From assembly GCF_001517545.1 (NCBI RefSeq), contig NZ_FBYA01000004.1, forward strand, positions 1-64,000: DNA of 64,000 nucleotides, written 5' to 3'. Origin of the DNA: Limnohabitans sp. Rim47. GTDB taxonomy: Bacteria > Pseudomonadota > Gammaproteobacteria > Burkholderiales > Burkholderiaceae_C. The notes under the pieces are model-generated. The model ran no database searches, was not told the origin of the DNA, and was given only the letters and a program-made list of their open reading frames with translations. Of this stretch, positions 8,037-16,719 are shown piece by piece. Position 1 is the first letter of the stretch, and every line of letters starts with the position of its first letter. The position numbers were made by a program, and so were the translations under genes.

Positions 8037-8861
8037 GTGGATTCAATGCTGTTGTTCAAAGCCGCCGTGATGGGCGTGGTTGAGGGTTTGACCGAGTTCT
8101 TGCCGATTTCGTCCACCGGGCATTTGATTTTGGCCGGGGCCTTGCTGGGCTTTGACGATGACAAGGCCAAGGTGTTTGACATTGCCATCCAAACCGGGGC
8201 GATTTTGGCGGTGATCATTGTGTATTGGCAAAAAATCAGCTCCACCGTTCGAGCCTTGCCGCACAGTGCCGATGCCCAGCGTTTTGCGCTGAATGTGTTC
8301 ATTGCGTTTGTGCCCGCCGTTGTCTTGGGCCTGTTGTTTGGCAAAGCCATCAAGGCCCATTTGTTCACGCCCGAAGTGGTGGCGACCACTTTCATCTTGG
8401 GCGGCTTGGTCATTTTGTGGGCCGAGCGGCGTCCGGCTAGCACGGTGCGCATCCACGAGGTCGAAGACATGCGCGGGCGCGACGCGCTCAAAGTGGGGCT
8501 GGTGCAGTGCTTGGCCATGATTCCGGGCACCAGCCGCAGCGGGGCCACCATCATTGGTGGCATGTTGCTGGGCATGTCGCGCAAGGCGGCGACCGACTTT
8601 TCTTTTTACCTGGCCATTCCCACTTTGATCGGCGCAGGGGCGTACAGCCTCTACAAAGACCGCGCCTTGCTCAGCCTGGCCGATGCGCCGCTGTTTGGCG
8701 TGGGCTTGGTGTTTTCTTTCTTGAGCGCGTGGGTGTGTGTGCGCTGGTTGCTGCGCTTCATCTCCAGTCACAGCTTTGAGGTGTTTGCCTGGTACCGGAT
8801 CGTTTTTGGTCTGGTGGTGCTGGGCACCAGTTACAGCGGGCTGGTGACCTGGGCGGCTTGA
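8037..8861 (+). CDS. uppP: Undecaprenyl-diphosphatase (UppP/BacA)
   Basis: Inner-membrane enzyme that dephosphorylates undecaprenyl diphosphate so the lipid carrier can be reused in peptidoglycan and polysaccharide synthesis; overproduction gives bacitracin resistance in E. coli. The two family motifs are present: EGLTEFLPISSTGHL near residue 16 and MIPGTSRSGATIIGG near residue 160, with about eight transmembrane helices; 274 residues is the usual length. I keep the GTG start at 8037 because AAAGGA lies 7 bp before it and MDSMLLFKAA matches family N-termini; ATG 8046 is the alternative. Its stop abuts the stop of the convergent hydrolase gene. Confidence 0.95.
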   Translation: MDSMLLFKAAVMGVVEGLTEFLPISSTGHLILAGALLGFDDDKAKVFDIAIQTGAILAVIIVYWQKISSTVRALPHSADAQRFALNVFIAFVPAVVLGLLFGKAIKAHLFTPEVVATTFILGGLVILWAERRPASTVRIHEVEDMRGRDALKVGLVQCLAMIPGTSRSGATIIGGMLLGMSRKAATDFSFYLAIPTLIGAGAYSLYKDRALLSLADAPLFGVGLVFSFLSAWVCVRWLLRFISSHSFEVFAWYRIVFGLVVLGTSYSGLVTWAA

Positions 8862-9665
8862 TCAAGCCCCGATGTTGCGCAGCGATGCTTCGATGGCGGC
8901 GGCAGTGGCCAGAGGTTTTTCCATCGGAATCAGGTGAGAGCCGTCAAGCATCATCACGCGGCCTTTGACGACTTGGTGCGTCAGTTCCTTGCCAACTTGG
9001 CGCATTTCAGCTGAATGCGTGCCACCGATAAAGGCCGCAGGACATTTGAGCGGGTGCTGCTTGAGCAGGCTGTCCAAGTTGTGCGGCAGGCTGTTGTAGA
9101 TGGCGGTTTCGACGTCGCGGTCAAAGCTCAGCACGCGTTGGCCGTTGGCATCGTGCGTGCCGTGTTCGATGTAGTCATGCAAGACCTGCGGGTCCCAACG
9201 TGCAAACGCTTTTTTGTGCTGAAAATTGTCCAACGCAGCCGCTATGCTGGGCCAATGGTTGCGGCGTTTTTGGCTGATGCGACCAGGTGACAGCGCACCC
9301 ACCAAGGCGGTGCGTTTGGCGAGCCCCAAGGTGGTGGCCTTCCAGCCGCCAATGACGGGCGAGTCGATCAGCACCACGCCACGGGCGAGTTCGGGGTGGC
9401 GGGCTGCGCACATCAGGCTCAAGATGCCGCCCAGCGAGTGGCCGATCAGAAAGGCGGGTTCGCCATCGCCTTGTTTGGCGCGGGCGAAGTCAGCCAACTG
9501 CTGCACCAGATGGGGCCAGTTGTTGGTGACCGGGTATTGGGGGTTGTGGCCGAACATCTCGATCGCCTCGACGCCAAAGCCGCGCTGGCGCAGGCTGTCG
9601 AGCATCACCTTGTAAGTGCTGGCCGGAAAGCTGTTGCCGTGCGAGAAGATGATGCGGGCGTGCAT
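8862..9665 (-). CDS. Alpha/beta hydrolase
   Basis: 267 residues from the ATG at 9665, which overlaps the stop of the upstream Anbu gene as ATGA, implying translational coupling. The nucleophile elbow is GHSLGG near residue 80 and the catalytic His is probably in MLDGSHLIPMEKP near the C-terminus; IIFSHGNSFPASTYKVML at the N-terminus supplies the oxyanion-hole region. Substrate is unknown; the fold includes lipases, esterases and peptidases. It is the last gene of a mutS-Anbu-hydrolase operon, and its coupling to a proteasome-like peptidase hints at a shared role, but that is inference. Confidence 0.88.
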   Translation of the reverse strand: MHARIIFSHGNSFPASTYKVMLDSLRQRGFGVEAIEMFGHNPQYPVTNNWPHLVQQLADFARAKQGDGEPAFLIGHSLGGILSLMCAARHPELARGVVLIDSPVIGGWKATTLGLAKRTALVGALSPGRISQKRRNHWPSIAAALDNFQHKKAFARWDPQVLHDYIEHGTHDANGQRVLSFDRDVETAIYNSLPHNLDSLLKQHPLKCPAAFIGGTHSAEMRQVGKELTHQVVKGRVMMLDGSHLIPMEKPLATAAAIEASLRNIGA

Positions 9666-10492
9666 CAGATGAGCTTCTCGTCGGGTGTCGTGATTTTTTT
9701 GAGCAAGGCGTTGCGTGTGGGCGGCACCATGAGCGGAATGTCGGTCGCGCCGCCGTGCCACATGGGGTCTTCGATGCTGTCAAACATTTGGCGCAGTTTG
9801 TCGCCCCAGCTGGAGCGCAGCATCTGGAAGTAGGGGTTGTGCTCGTCGATGCACATGATGCGGTCGGTTTGCAGGCTGCCCACTTTGTAAACCACCATGT
9901 CCAGCGGGAGGCCCACTGACAGGTTGGATTTGAGGGTCGAGTCCATCGACACCAGGGCGCATTTGGCGGCTTCGTCCAAAGGCGTGTCGGGGGTGATGAC
10001 GCGGTCGAGCACGGGCTTGCCGTATTTGGATTCGCCGATCTGGAAGTAAGGCGTTTCGTCGGTCGCTTCGATGAAGTTGCCGGGCGAATAGACCTGAAAC
10101 AGGCGCATGCCTTCGTGGCCGATCTGGCCGCCGAAGATCATGGACACGTTGAACTCCACACCCGAGGCTTTGAGGGCCGCTGCATCGCGCTCGTACACGC
10201 GGCGCACAGCAGCACCCAACACGCGGGTGGCATCGAACATGCTCTTGGCGTTCCAGATGGTTAATGGTTCGTCTTGGCCGGGTTCGACCAGTTTTTCAAT
10301 TTGCAGCACTTCGCGCACCGACTGCGAAATGCTCAGGTTGCCGGCTGACAGCAGCGTCATGAAGCGGTCGCCTGCTTTTTCGTAGACGATCATTTTGCGG
10401 AATGTGCTGATCTGGTCTAGGCCCGCATTGGTGCGGGAATCGGACAAAAACACCAGACCGGCGCGGGTTTTGACAGCAACGCAATAAGTCAT
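9665..10492 (-). CDS. Anbu-type proteasome-like peptidase
   Basis: 275 residues. The N-terminus reads M-TYCVAVKTRAGLVFLSDSR and then TNAGLDQISTFRKM: Thr directly after Met, then Asp17 (LSDSR) and Lys32 (STFRKM) counted from that Thr, matching the Ntn-hydrolase active site of the Anbu family (ancestral beta-subunit, bacterial proteasome homologue). Anbu forms self-compartmentalised ring assemblies; its natural substrates are unclear. In many bacteria Anbu sits with an alpha-E protein, a circularly permuted ATP-grasp and a transglutaminase; none of these is nearby. Here it lies 11 bp after mutS and overlaps the hydrolase start. The ATG at 10492 is dictated by the N-terminal Thr. Confidence 0.88.
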   Translation of the reverse strand: MTYCVAVKTRAGLVFLSDSRTNAGLDQISTFRKMIVYEKAGDRFMTLLSAGNLSISQSVREVLQIEKLVEPGQDEPLTIWNAKSMFDATRVLGAAVRRVYERDAAALKASGVEFNVSMIFGGQIGHEGMRLFQVYSPGNFIEATDETPYFQIGESKYGKPVLDRVITPDTPLDEAAKCALVSMDSTLKSNLSVGLPLDMVVYKVGSLQTDRIMCIDEHNPYFQMLRSSWGDKLRQMFDSIEDPMWHGGATDIPLMVPPTRNALLKKITTPDEKLI

Positions 10493-10503
10493 GAATCAAC
10501 TCT

Positions 10504-13266
10504 TTAATTTTTGGGCAGTAAGCGCTGCAAAGCATACAGGGCGTCGAGCGCTTCGCGGGGGCTGAGCGCATCGGGATTGATTTGGGCCAGCGCCACTTCG
10601 ATGGGGCTTGGCCCGCTGGCTTCTGATTCGGGTGGTGCGGCAAACAGGTCCACTTGCTGGCGGCTTTCGCTGGCACCGGCTTCGAGCGCACTCAGGGCGT
10701 GGCGGGCGTGGGTCAGCACACCCGCAGGCATGCCCGCCAAACGCGCCACCTGCACGCCGTAGCTCTTGCTGGCCGGGCCGGGTTGCAGCTCGTGCAAAAA
10801 CACGATGGACGCGCCCGATTCGGCAGCGCTCACGTGCATGTTGACCGCGGCGGTGTGGGTGGCCGGGAACTCGGTCAACTCAAAGTAGTGGGTGGCAAAC
10901 AGCGCAAAGGCTTGCGTTTTGTTGTGCAAGTGCGTGGCAATGCCGCTGGCCAGGGCCAAGCCGTCAAAGGTGGAGGTGCCGCGACCGATCTCGTCCATCA
11001 GCACCAGGCTGTGCGGCGTGGCGCTGTGCAAAATTTGCGCGGCCTCGGTCATCTCCAGCATGAAGGTCGATTGGGCGTTGGCCAGGTCGTCGGCTGCGCC
11101 GATGCGGGTGTGGATGGCGTCAATCGGCCCCAGGCGGCAGCGGCTGGCGGGCACATGGCTGCCGATGCTGGCCAACAGCACGATGAGTGCCACTTGGCGC
11201 ATATAGGTCGATTTACCGCCCATGTTGGGGCCGGTGATGATTTGCAGGCGCTGCTTGCTGCCCAGCACGGTGTCGTTGGCGATGAAGCTGGCACCCGACA
11301 TTTCGGCCAAGCGTGCCTCGACCACCGGGTGGCGACCTTGGCGGATCTCGATGCAAGGCTCTTTGCTGAATTCGGGGGCGCACCAGTTGAGCGTCAAAGC
11401 GCGCTCGGTCAAAGCGCACAGCACATCGAGCGAGGCCATGGCCTGGGCCAAAGCGGTGAGCGCGGGCACAAAGGGCTGCAGTTGGTCAAGCAAGCCTTCG
11501 TACAGCCATTTCTCGCGGGCCAAGGCACGCTCTTGCGCCGACAGGGCTTTGTCCTCAAAGGCCTTGAGCTCGGGGGTGATGAAGCGTTCGGCGTTTTTCA
11601 GGGTCTGGCGGCGGCGGTAGTCATCGGGCACTTTGTCGAGCTGGCCCTGCGTGACCTCGATGTAAAAGCCATGCACTTTGTTGAACTGCACACGCAAATT
11701 GGCAATGCCAGTGCGTTCTTTTTCGCGGGTTTCCAGGTCGAGCAAAAACGCATCGCAGTGGGTCTGGATGTTGCGCAGCTCGTCCAGTTCGGCGTCCAGG
11801 CCGTCGGCGATCACGCCGCCGTCGCGCACCAGCGCCGCGGGCTCTTCGAGCAGGGCCATTTGCAACAGCTCGGCGCAGTGGGTGGGTGGCGTGAGCCAGC
11901 GGGCCAGGCCAGCGAGCAAACTGCCGGGCTCAGGCTGAAGGGCCTGAACTTGCACCGACAGCGCAGCCGCCCGTGCCAGCGCATGGCGCAGGGCCACCAG
12001 CTCGCGTGGGCGCACTTGGCGCAGCGCGGTGCGGGCGGTGATGCGCTCCACGTCGCTGGTGCCTTTGAGTTGTTCGCGCAGGCGTTTGTAAACGGGGCCG
12101 GAATGCTGCAAATTGCCCTCTGCCCCATTTGCGTCATCCGCGGGCTTGACGTCACGCATGTCATCCTCGGGCTTGACCGGAGGATCCATGGATTCCCGCG
12201 TGCGCTGGAATGATGAAAGAACGTCAATCGCCATCAAGCGTTGCCGTGCCACATCGCGCGCTCTCGGCGGGCTGAGCAGCCAGTTGCGCAGCAAGCGGCT
12301 GCCCATGCCGGTCATGCAGGTGTCGAGCAGGGCAAACAGCGTGGGCGAGTTGGCCGCGCTTTCGCCGCGCAGGGTTTGTGTCAGCTCCAGATTGCGTCGC
12401 GTGCTGGCGGGCAGGTCGATCAGCGCGTCCGAGCGCTGCACCTGCACCTGCTGCACATGCGGCAGGCTGCGGCCTTGGGTGTGTTCGGCGTAAGTGAGCA
12501 GTGCGGCGGCGGCGGCGTGTGCGTCGTGCAGGGTGTCGGCGCTCCAAGCGGCCAGCGACGCGGCTTGCAGTTGTTCCAACAATTTGCGCTGGCCCAGACC
12601 GGCATCGAACTGGAAGTCGGGCCGCAGGGCCAAGGCCCATGTGCCACGCCCGCCGGTTTTGAGGCCGCGCAGTTTTTGCTCAAAGGTGGGCGTCATGCCT
12701 GCGCTGGCCAAGAGTTCGCTGGGGCTGATGCGGTCGATCCAATCGGCCAGTTCGTCTTGAGCGCATTCGGCCAAATACACCACGCCTTGCGTGACGCTCA
12801 GCCAAGCAAGACCGCAGCGGTTTTTGGCGGTTTGGTGCACGGCCAGCAAGATGGCTTCGCTTTTGTCGGGCAGCAGCTCGGTGTCGGTGAGTGTGCCGGG
12901 GGTGACCACGCGCACCACTTTGCGCTCGACGGGGCCTTTGGCCGTGGCCACATCGCCCACTTGTTCGCACAGGGCGACCGATTCGCCCAGCTTGATCAGC
13001 CGGGCCAAATACGTTTCAACCGAGTGAAAGGGCACGCCCGCCATGACCACCGGTTGGCCAGCAGACTGGCCACGGCGCGTCAAGGTGATGTCGAGCAGGC
13101 CAGCGGCTTTTTCGGCGTCGGCAAAGAACAACTCGTAAAAGTCGCCCATGCGGTAGAACACCAGCGTGTCAGGAAACTCCGCCTTGATGGCCAGGTACTG
13201 GGCCATCATGGGCGTGTGTCCGGAATAGTCAGCGGGGTTGCGGGCAGGGGAAATGTCGTTTGGCAT
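10504..13266 (-). CDS. mutS: DNA mismatch repair protein MutS with an in-frame insertion
   Basis: Binds mispaired DNA and, with MutL, starts mismatch repair. Visible are the mismatch-contact motif in VFYRMGDFYELFF near residue 40, the Walker A GPNMGGKST, and the Walker B region VLMDEIGRGTSTFDG. At 920 residues it is longer than the usual 850-870. About 42 of the extra residues (codons for SSFQRTRESMDPPVKPEDDM onward, 12091-12216) sit in core domain III between MAIDVL and YKRLREQLKG, and the DNA there looks like a dispersed repeat. The frame stays open through it. ATG 13266 follows a TTG at 13269. It is the first gene of the operon with Anbu and the hydrolase. Confidence 0.96.
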   Translation of the reverse strand: MPNDISPARNPADYSGHTPMMAQYLAIKAEFPDTLVFYRMGDFYELFFADAEKAAGLLDITLTRRGQSAGQPVVMAGVPFHSVETYLARLIKLGESVALCEQVGDVATAKGPVERKVVRVVTPGTLTDTELLPDKSEAILLAVHQTAKNRCGLAWLSVTQGVVYLAECAQDELADWIDRISPSELLASAGMTPTFEQKLRGLKTGGRGTWALALRPDFQFDAGLGQRKLLEQLQAASLAAWSADTLHDAHAAAAALLTYAEHTQGRSLPHVQQVQVQRSDALIDLPASTRRNLELTQTLRGESAANSPTLFALLDTCMTGMGSRLLRNWLLSPPRARDVARQRLMAIDVLSSFQRTRESMDPPVKPEDDMRDVKPADDANGAEGNLQHSGPVYKRLREQLKGTSDVERITARTALRQVRPRELVALRHALARAAALSVQVQALQPEPGSLLAGLARWLTPPTHCAELLQMALLEEPAALVRDGGVIADGLDAELDELRNIQTHCDAFLLDLETREKERTGIANLRVQFNKVHGFYIEVTQGQLDKVPDDYRRRQTLKNAERFITPELKAFEDKALSAQERALAREKWLYEGLLDQLQPFVPALTALAQAMASLDVLCALTERALTLNWCAPEFSKEPCIEIRQGRHPVVEARLAEMSGASFIANDTVLGSKQRLQIITGPNMGGKSTYMRQVALIVLLASIGSHVPASRCRLGPIDAIHTRIGAADDLANAQSTFMLEMTEAAQILHSATPHSLVLMDEIGRGTSTFDGLALASGIATHLHNKTQAFALFATHYFELTEFPATHTAAVNMHVSAAESGASIVFLHELQPGPASKSYGVQVARLAGMPAGVLTHARHALSALEAGASESRQQVDLFAAPPESEASGPSPIEVALAQINPDALSPREALDALYALQRLLPKN
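12131..12216 (-). repeat. Dispersed repeat (REP/MITE-like) inserted inside mutS
   Basis: On the minus strand the block reads CATTCCAGCGCACGCGGGAA followed by TCCATGGATCCTCCGG and two copies of a TCAAGCCCG(A/C)GGATGAC unit (15 of 16 identical: TCAAGCCCGAGGATGAC and TCAAGCCCGCGGATGAC). The pattern of a CGCGGGAATCCATGGAT core with GGATGAC ends resembles short dispersed repeats common in betaproteobacterial genomes. It keeps the mutS frame open and encodes RTRESMDPPVKPEDD. Whether it is a mobile element copy cannot be proved from one copy; I saw no second full copy in the window. Confidence 0.6.
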
Positions 13267-13510
13267 CAATGACTTGGCCGACCCTGAAGAAAACGTGCGT
13301 ACAAAAAGGATGCAATGGCTTCAGGGATGATTTGAATGGGTTTGACTGCTGAAATTATCTTTAAAAATCAAGCACTTATCTTTGATCTTGGATATTTATT
13401 TCCGTCATCAGTGTCGGACTGATTGTCGGGATCTCCAGTTGACCTGCTGAATTGCCCTGTGGCTGCTCAGCATTGGCTACCATTGGCCATCGAACAAGGA
13501 GTGAAGAATC

Positions 13511-13858
13511 ATGGATTTTCTGACAAATTATTGGCCCATGCTGGCCTTGGCGGCTTGGTTTGGCTACAAATGGTGGAACGCCAGGCGGGTGGTGGCTTTG
13601 TTGCCCGCTCTGAAGCAGCAGGGCGCGACTTTGTTGGATGTGAGATCCATGGCCGAGTTTGCGCAGGCCAACGCACCGGGCACGGTAAACATTCCGTTGC
13701 AAGAACTGGCCACCCGATTAGACGAAATTCCCAAAGCATTGCCCGTGGTGGTGGGCTGTGCCAGCGGCACACGCAGCGGCATGGCCAAGATGTTGCTCAA
13801 AAAGAAGGGCTATTCGGCGGTTCACAACATTGGGGCTTGGAGCAACTTCTTGAAGTGA
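13511..13858 (+). CDS. Membrane-anchored rhodanese-domain protein
   Basis: 115 residues: an N-terminal membrane anchor (FLTNYWPMLALAAWFGYKWW) followed by a single rhodanese domain. The active-site loop is GCASGTRSGMAK, with the catalytic Cys that carries the persulfide, and LLDVRSMAEFAQANAPGTVNIP is the classical rhodanese entry motif. Such proteins handle sulfane sulfur at the membrane; donor and acceptor are unknown. A ribosome site (AAGGAGTGAAGAATC) precedes the ATG. It is monocistronic, ending at a terminator at 13929-13955, and divergent from mutS across a 240-bp gap that shows no other gene. Confidence 0.9.
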   Translation: MDFLTNYWPMLALAAWFGYKWWNARRVVALLPALKQQGATLLDVRSMAEFAQANAPGTVNIPLQELATRLDEIPKALPVVVGCASGTRSGMAKMLLKKKGYSAVHNIGAWSNFLK

Positions 13859-13928
13859 TGGCCGAACAGGCCTGGCAAGGGCCTTGGTGGCGACCTCGTG
13901 AGCGGTATGCCGCTCTAGGCACAAAATA

Positions 13929-13955
13929 AGCATCAGTTCACTGATGCTTTTTTGT
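13929..13955 (+). terminator. Rho-independent terminator after the rhodanese gene
   Basis: AGCATCAG, loop TTCA, CTGATGCT form a perfect 8-bp stem followed by a T-run, 70 bp after the stop codon. Confidence 0.85.
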
Positions 13956-14056
13956 TTGTACTTGGCAGCACATCAGCCCCTTAGTCCCTCAGCCCGTGAG
14001 CCAATCGACCAGAAGGCGATGACTGAGCCGGCACAGTGGTGGTGCCGGTGGCGTCC

Positions 14057-15007
14057 TTAAAACGGCGCGTCTTTGTGTGCGTCGGTTTCACCGCTGGCGA
14101 CGTCCTCTTGACCTTCGGTAGTCTTGTCGTGGCTGTCCGAGGTGCGTTCGCGGCTCAGGGTTTCGACCGCCGAGCGCACAGCGGCTTTGTCGCCCGCGCT
14201 GGCAAATTTGCTGTACTTGCCCAAGAGGGGCACCAGTTGGCCGTAAATGCGTGGCGCACCGGCCAAGCATTCTTTTTGTTCCAAAAAGTCGGACTCGCCG
14301 GTGAAGTTGCCAATCAAGCCACCGGCTTCGGTGACCAGCAGCGATCCTGCGGCCACGTCCCATGGCGACAGCCCCGTTTCAAAGAAACCGTCGGTAAAGC
14401 CTGCGGCCACATAGGCCAAATCAAGTGCAGCGGAGCCGGGTCGGCGCAGGCCAGCGGTGCGTTGCATCACGTCGCCCATCATGCGCAGGTACTGGTTGAA
14501 GTTGTCGCCCTTACGGAAAGGGAAGCCTGTCGAAATGATGCATTCCTGCAGACGAATTCGCTTGCTCACGCGCAGGCGGCGGTCGTTCATGAACGCGCCA
14601 CGGCCTTTGGTGGCCGTAAACAGGTCGTTGCGGGTGGGGTCGAAAATGACGGCTTGCTCTATCTTGCCGCGCACTTGCAGGGCAATGCTCACGCAATAAA
14701 CGGGAAAGCCGTGGATGAAGTTGGTGGTGCCGTCCAGGGGGTCGATGATCCAGATGTGGTCAGCGGCCGGGTTGCCGTGTGTGCTGCCCGACTCTTCGGC
14801 CAGTATGCCGTGGTCGGGGTAGGCGGTCAGCAAGGTGTCGATGATGACTTTTTCACTCGCGTGGTCGATCTCGGTCACAAAATCGTTGACTTGTTTTTGC
14901 GAGATGCGAACCGCTTCAACGTCAAGCGCAGCACGGTTGATGATGGCGCCAGCGGCGCGTGCAGCCTTGATGGCCACGTTGAGCATGGGGTGGAGATTGG
15001 ACGACAT
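14057..15007 (-). CDS. suhB: Inositol-1-monophosphatase family protein SuhB
   Basis: 316 residues from ATG 15007 (the usual MxxxLHPMLNVAIKAARAAG start); an upstream in-frame ATG at 15040 lacks family support. Metal-binding motifs are ILAEESG, WIIDPLDGTTNFIHGFP and the C-terminal SPWDVAAGSLLVTEAGG. It hydrolyses inositol monophosphate in vitro, and in E. coli it binds the Nus antitermination complex for rRNA transcription. The last 50 residues form a charged, low-complexity tail (RERTSDSHDKTTEGQEDVAS...) not needed for catalysis. It is divergent from the trmJ-like gene, sharing a 148-bp intergenic region. Confidence 0.93.
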   Translation of the reverse strand: MSSNLHPMLNVAIKAARAAGAIINRAALDVEAVRISQKQVNDFVTEIDHASEKVIIDTLLTAYPDHGILAEESGSTHGNPAADHIWIIDPLDGTTNFIHGFPVYCVSIALQVRGKIEQAVIFDPTRNDLFTATKGRGAFMNDRRLRVSKRIRLQECIISTGFPFRKGDNFNQYLRMMGDVMQRTAGLRRPGSAALDLAYVAAGFTDGFFETGLSPWDVAAGSLLVTEAGGLIGNFTGESDFLEQKECLAGAPRIYGQLVPLLGKYSKFASAGDKAAVRSAVETLSRERTSDSHDKTTEGQEDVASGETDAHKDAPF

Positions 15008-15155
15008 AAATTGTTGGAAGAACCTGGCTAGCCCACGCACGATCGCGGCGGCGAAGCGGGCATTTTCTCATGAAAAAAGGGCGTGTTCGTCATTTTGGCG
15101 TCATCAGGCGCATCTCACGCGTCTCAGTGGGTGTCTCAGCATGGACAATCGGGGC

Positions 15156-15899
15156 ATGAAGACGCGATTTATCTTGATAGAGACCAGCCATGCTGGCAAC
15201 GTGGGCGCTGCTGCCCGTGCCCTGAAGGTCATGGGTTTTGACGAGCTGGTGTTGGTGGCACCGCGATGGCCCAATGTGCTGCGCAAAGAAGAAACCATTC
15301 AGCGGGCCAGCGGGGCCAATGATGTATTGGCCAAGGCCCGGGTGGTCGACACACTGGACGAAGCGCTGGATGGCGTGACCCACTTGTGCGCCACCGCCAT
15401 GACGCCGCGCGATTTTGGCCCACCCACACGTTCGCCGCGCGAGCACTTTGCCGAGCTGACGAAACCCGGTGCACCCGAGCAGTGCGTGGCATTTTTGTTT
15501 GGCTCTGAGCGCTTTGGCATGAAAAACGAAGACGTCTACCGTTGCCATGTGGCGCTGTCGATCCCCACGAATCCGCAGTTTGGCTCGCTCAATTTGGGCT
15601 CGGCCATTCAGGTGATCGCCTACGACTGGCGCGTGGCTTTGGGTGGATTTCCGGTGCAAGACGCTGTGGCACCCGCCGACAAGGCCGATGCCCAGCAGGT
15701 CGCGGGCATGCTGACGCACTTTGAACAGGCGCTGACCGACATTGGCTTTTTGGACCCCGCTGCACCCAAAAAGCTCATGCCACGCTTAAACCAATTGTTC
15801 AACCGCGCCGACTTGAGCCCAGAAGAAATCCACATATTGCGCGGGGTGGCCAAGGCCATGATCCAGAGCGCTGAATTTAAAAGCCCGGCCAAGCGATAG
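15156..15899 (+). CDS. trmJ: TrmJ-type tRNA 2'-O-methyltransferase (SPOUT)
   Basis: 247 residues from ATG 15156 (another ATG five codons upstream is possible). The SpoU/TrmH fold shows the N-terminal IETSHAGNVGAAARALKVMG, the central VAFLFGSERFGMKNEDVYRC and the SAM-knot SIPTNPQFGSLNLGSAIQV. These match the TrmJ/TrmH subfamily that methylates the ribose of nucleotide 32 in tRNA anticodon loops. The C-terminal helices (HFEQALTDIGFLDPAAPKK) are characteristic of TrmJ. The next gene, cysE, begins 11 bp downstream, so the two are probably cotranscribed. Confidence 0.9.
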   Translation: MKTRFILIETSHAGNVGAAARALKVMGFDELVLVAPRWPNVLRKEETIQRASGANDVLAKARVVDTLDEALDGVTHLCATAMTPRDFGPPTRSPREHFAELTKPGAPEQCVAFLFGSERFGMKNEDVYRCHVALSIPTNPQFGSLNLGSAIQVIAYDWRVALGGFPVQDAVAPADKADAQQVAGMLTHFEQALTDIGFLDPAAPKKLMPRLNQLFNRADLSPEEIHILRGVAKAMIQSAEFKSPAKR

Positions 15900-15910
15900 A
15901 CTCAGGGCCT

Positions 15911-16678
15911 ATGTTTTCTCGCCTCCGCTCCGACATCCAATGCATCCTTGACCGGGACCCTGCTGCCCGCACCGCTTGGGAGGTGCTGACCTGTTATCCA
16001 GGGCTGCACGCCTTGGTGCTGCACCGCCGTGCGCACTGGTGCTGGAACCATGGCTTTAAGTGGCTAGGTCGCTTCATTTCGCATGTGTCGCGGGGTTTGA
16101 CGGGCATCGAGATCCACCCCGGCGCCAAGATCGGCGAACGTGTTTTCTTTGACCACGCCATGGGCGTGGTGGTGGGCGAAACCGCCGAGATTGGCGACGG
16201 CTGCACGATCTACCAAGGTGTCACGTTGGGCGGCACTTCGCTTTACAAAGGGGCCAAACGACACCCCACGCTGGGCCGCGATGTGGTGGTGAGCGCGGGG
16301 GCCAAGGTTTTGGGCGGCTTTGAGGTGGGCGATGGGGCCAAGATCGGCAGCAATGCGGTGGTGATTAAGCCGGTGCCGGCAGGGGCCACCGCGGTGGGCA
16401 TTCCGGCCCGCATCATCCCATCCAAGGCGGGTGAGAGCGCCGATGTGTCTGGCACCGAGCGCAAGTTCAGCGCCTATGGCATCACGCAAGAAGACGACCC
16501 GGTAAGCCAGGCCTTGCGCGGCTTGATTGACAATGCAGCCGGCCAAGAGCACCAGATCGCCATGATCTGGAAAGCGCTCGAGCAGCTGTGCGCTCAGCAG
16601 CCAGCGCAAATGCCGGGCGATGCGGCCACACGCGAAACCTTCGAGGCCGAAAAGCTCAACCAGCTTTTGGACAAGTGA
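15911..16678 (+). CDS. cysE: Serine O-acetyltransferase
   Basis: Acetylates L-serine with acetyl-CoA to O-acetylserine, the committed step of cysteine synthesis. 255 residues with the left-handed beta-helix of hexapeptide repeats (IHPGAKIGERVFFDHAMGVV, IGDGCTIYQGVTLGGTSLYK, VGDGAKIGSNAVVIKPVPAG). The active-site His is in FFDHAMG. This is the short EpsC-like type, with an acidic C-terminal extension of about 75 residues. Feedback inhibition by cysteine is normal for the family. It is 11 bp downstream of trmJ and convergent with dnaG across only 41 bp. Confidence 0.93.
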   Translation: MFSRLRSDIQCILDRDPAARTAWEVLTCYPGLHALVLHRRAHWCWNHGFKWLGRFISHVSRGLTGIEIHPGAKIGERVFFDHAMGVVVGETAEIGDGCTIYQGVTLGGTSLYKGAKRHPTLGRDVVVSAGAKVLGGFEVGDGAKIGSNAVVIKPVPAGATAVGIPARIIPSKAGESADVSGTERKFSAYGITQEDDPVSQALRGLIDNAAGQEHQIAMIWKALEQLCAQQPAQMPGDAATRETFEAEKLNQLLDK

Positions 16679-16719
16679 CATCACCCCTTGCCGGGATGCA
16701 GAACCCCTGAGGTCGTTTT

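Noticed and set aside
10654..12213. Open frame of 519 codons opposite mutS
   Set aside because: Antisense shadow of mutS, without start signal or motif.
12241..13272. Second long antisense frame opposite mutS
   Set aside because: Same reason; glutamine/histidine-rich composition is typical of antisense frames.
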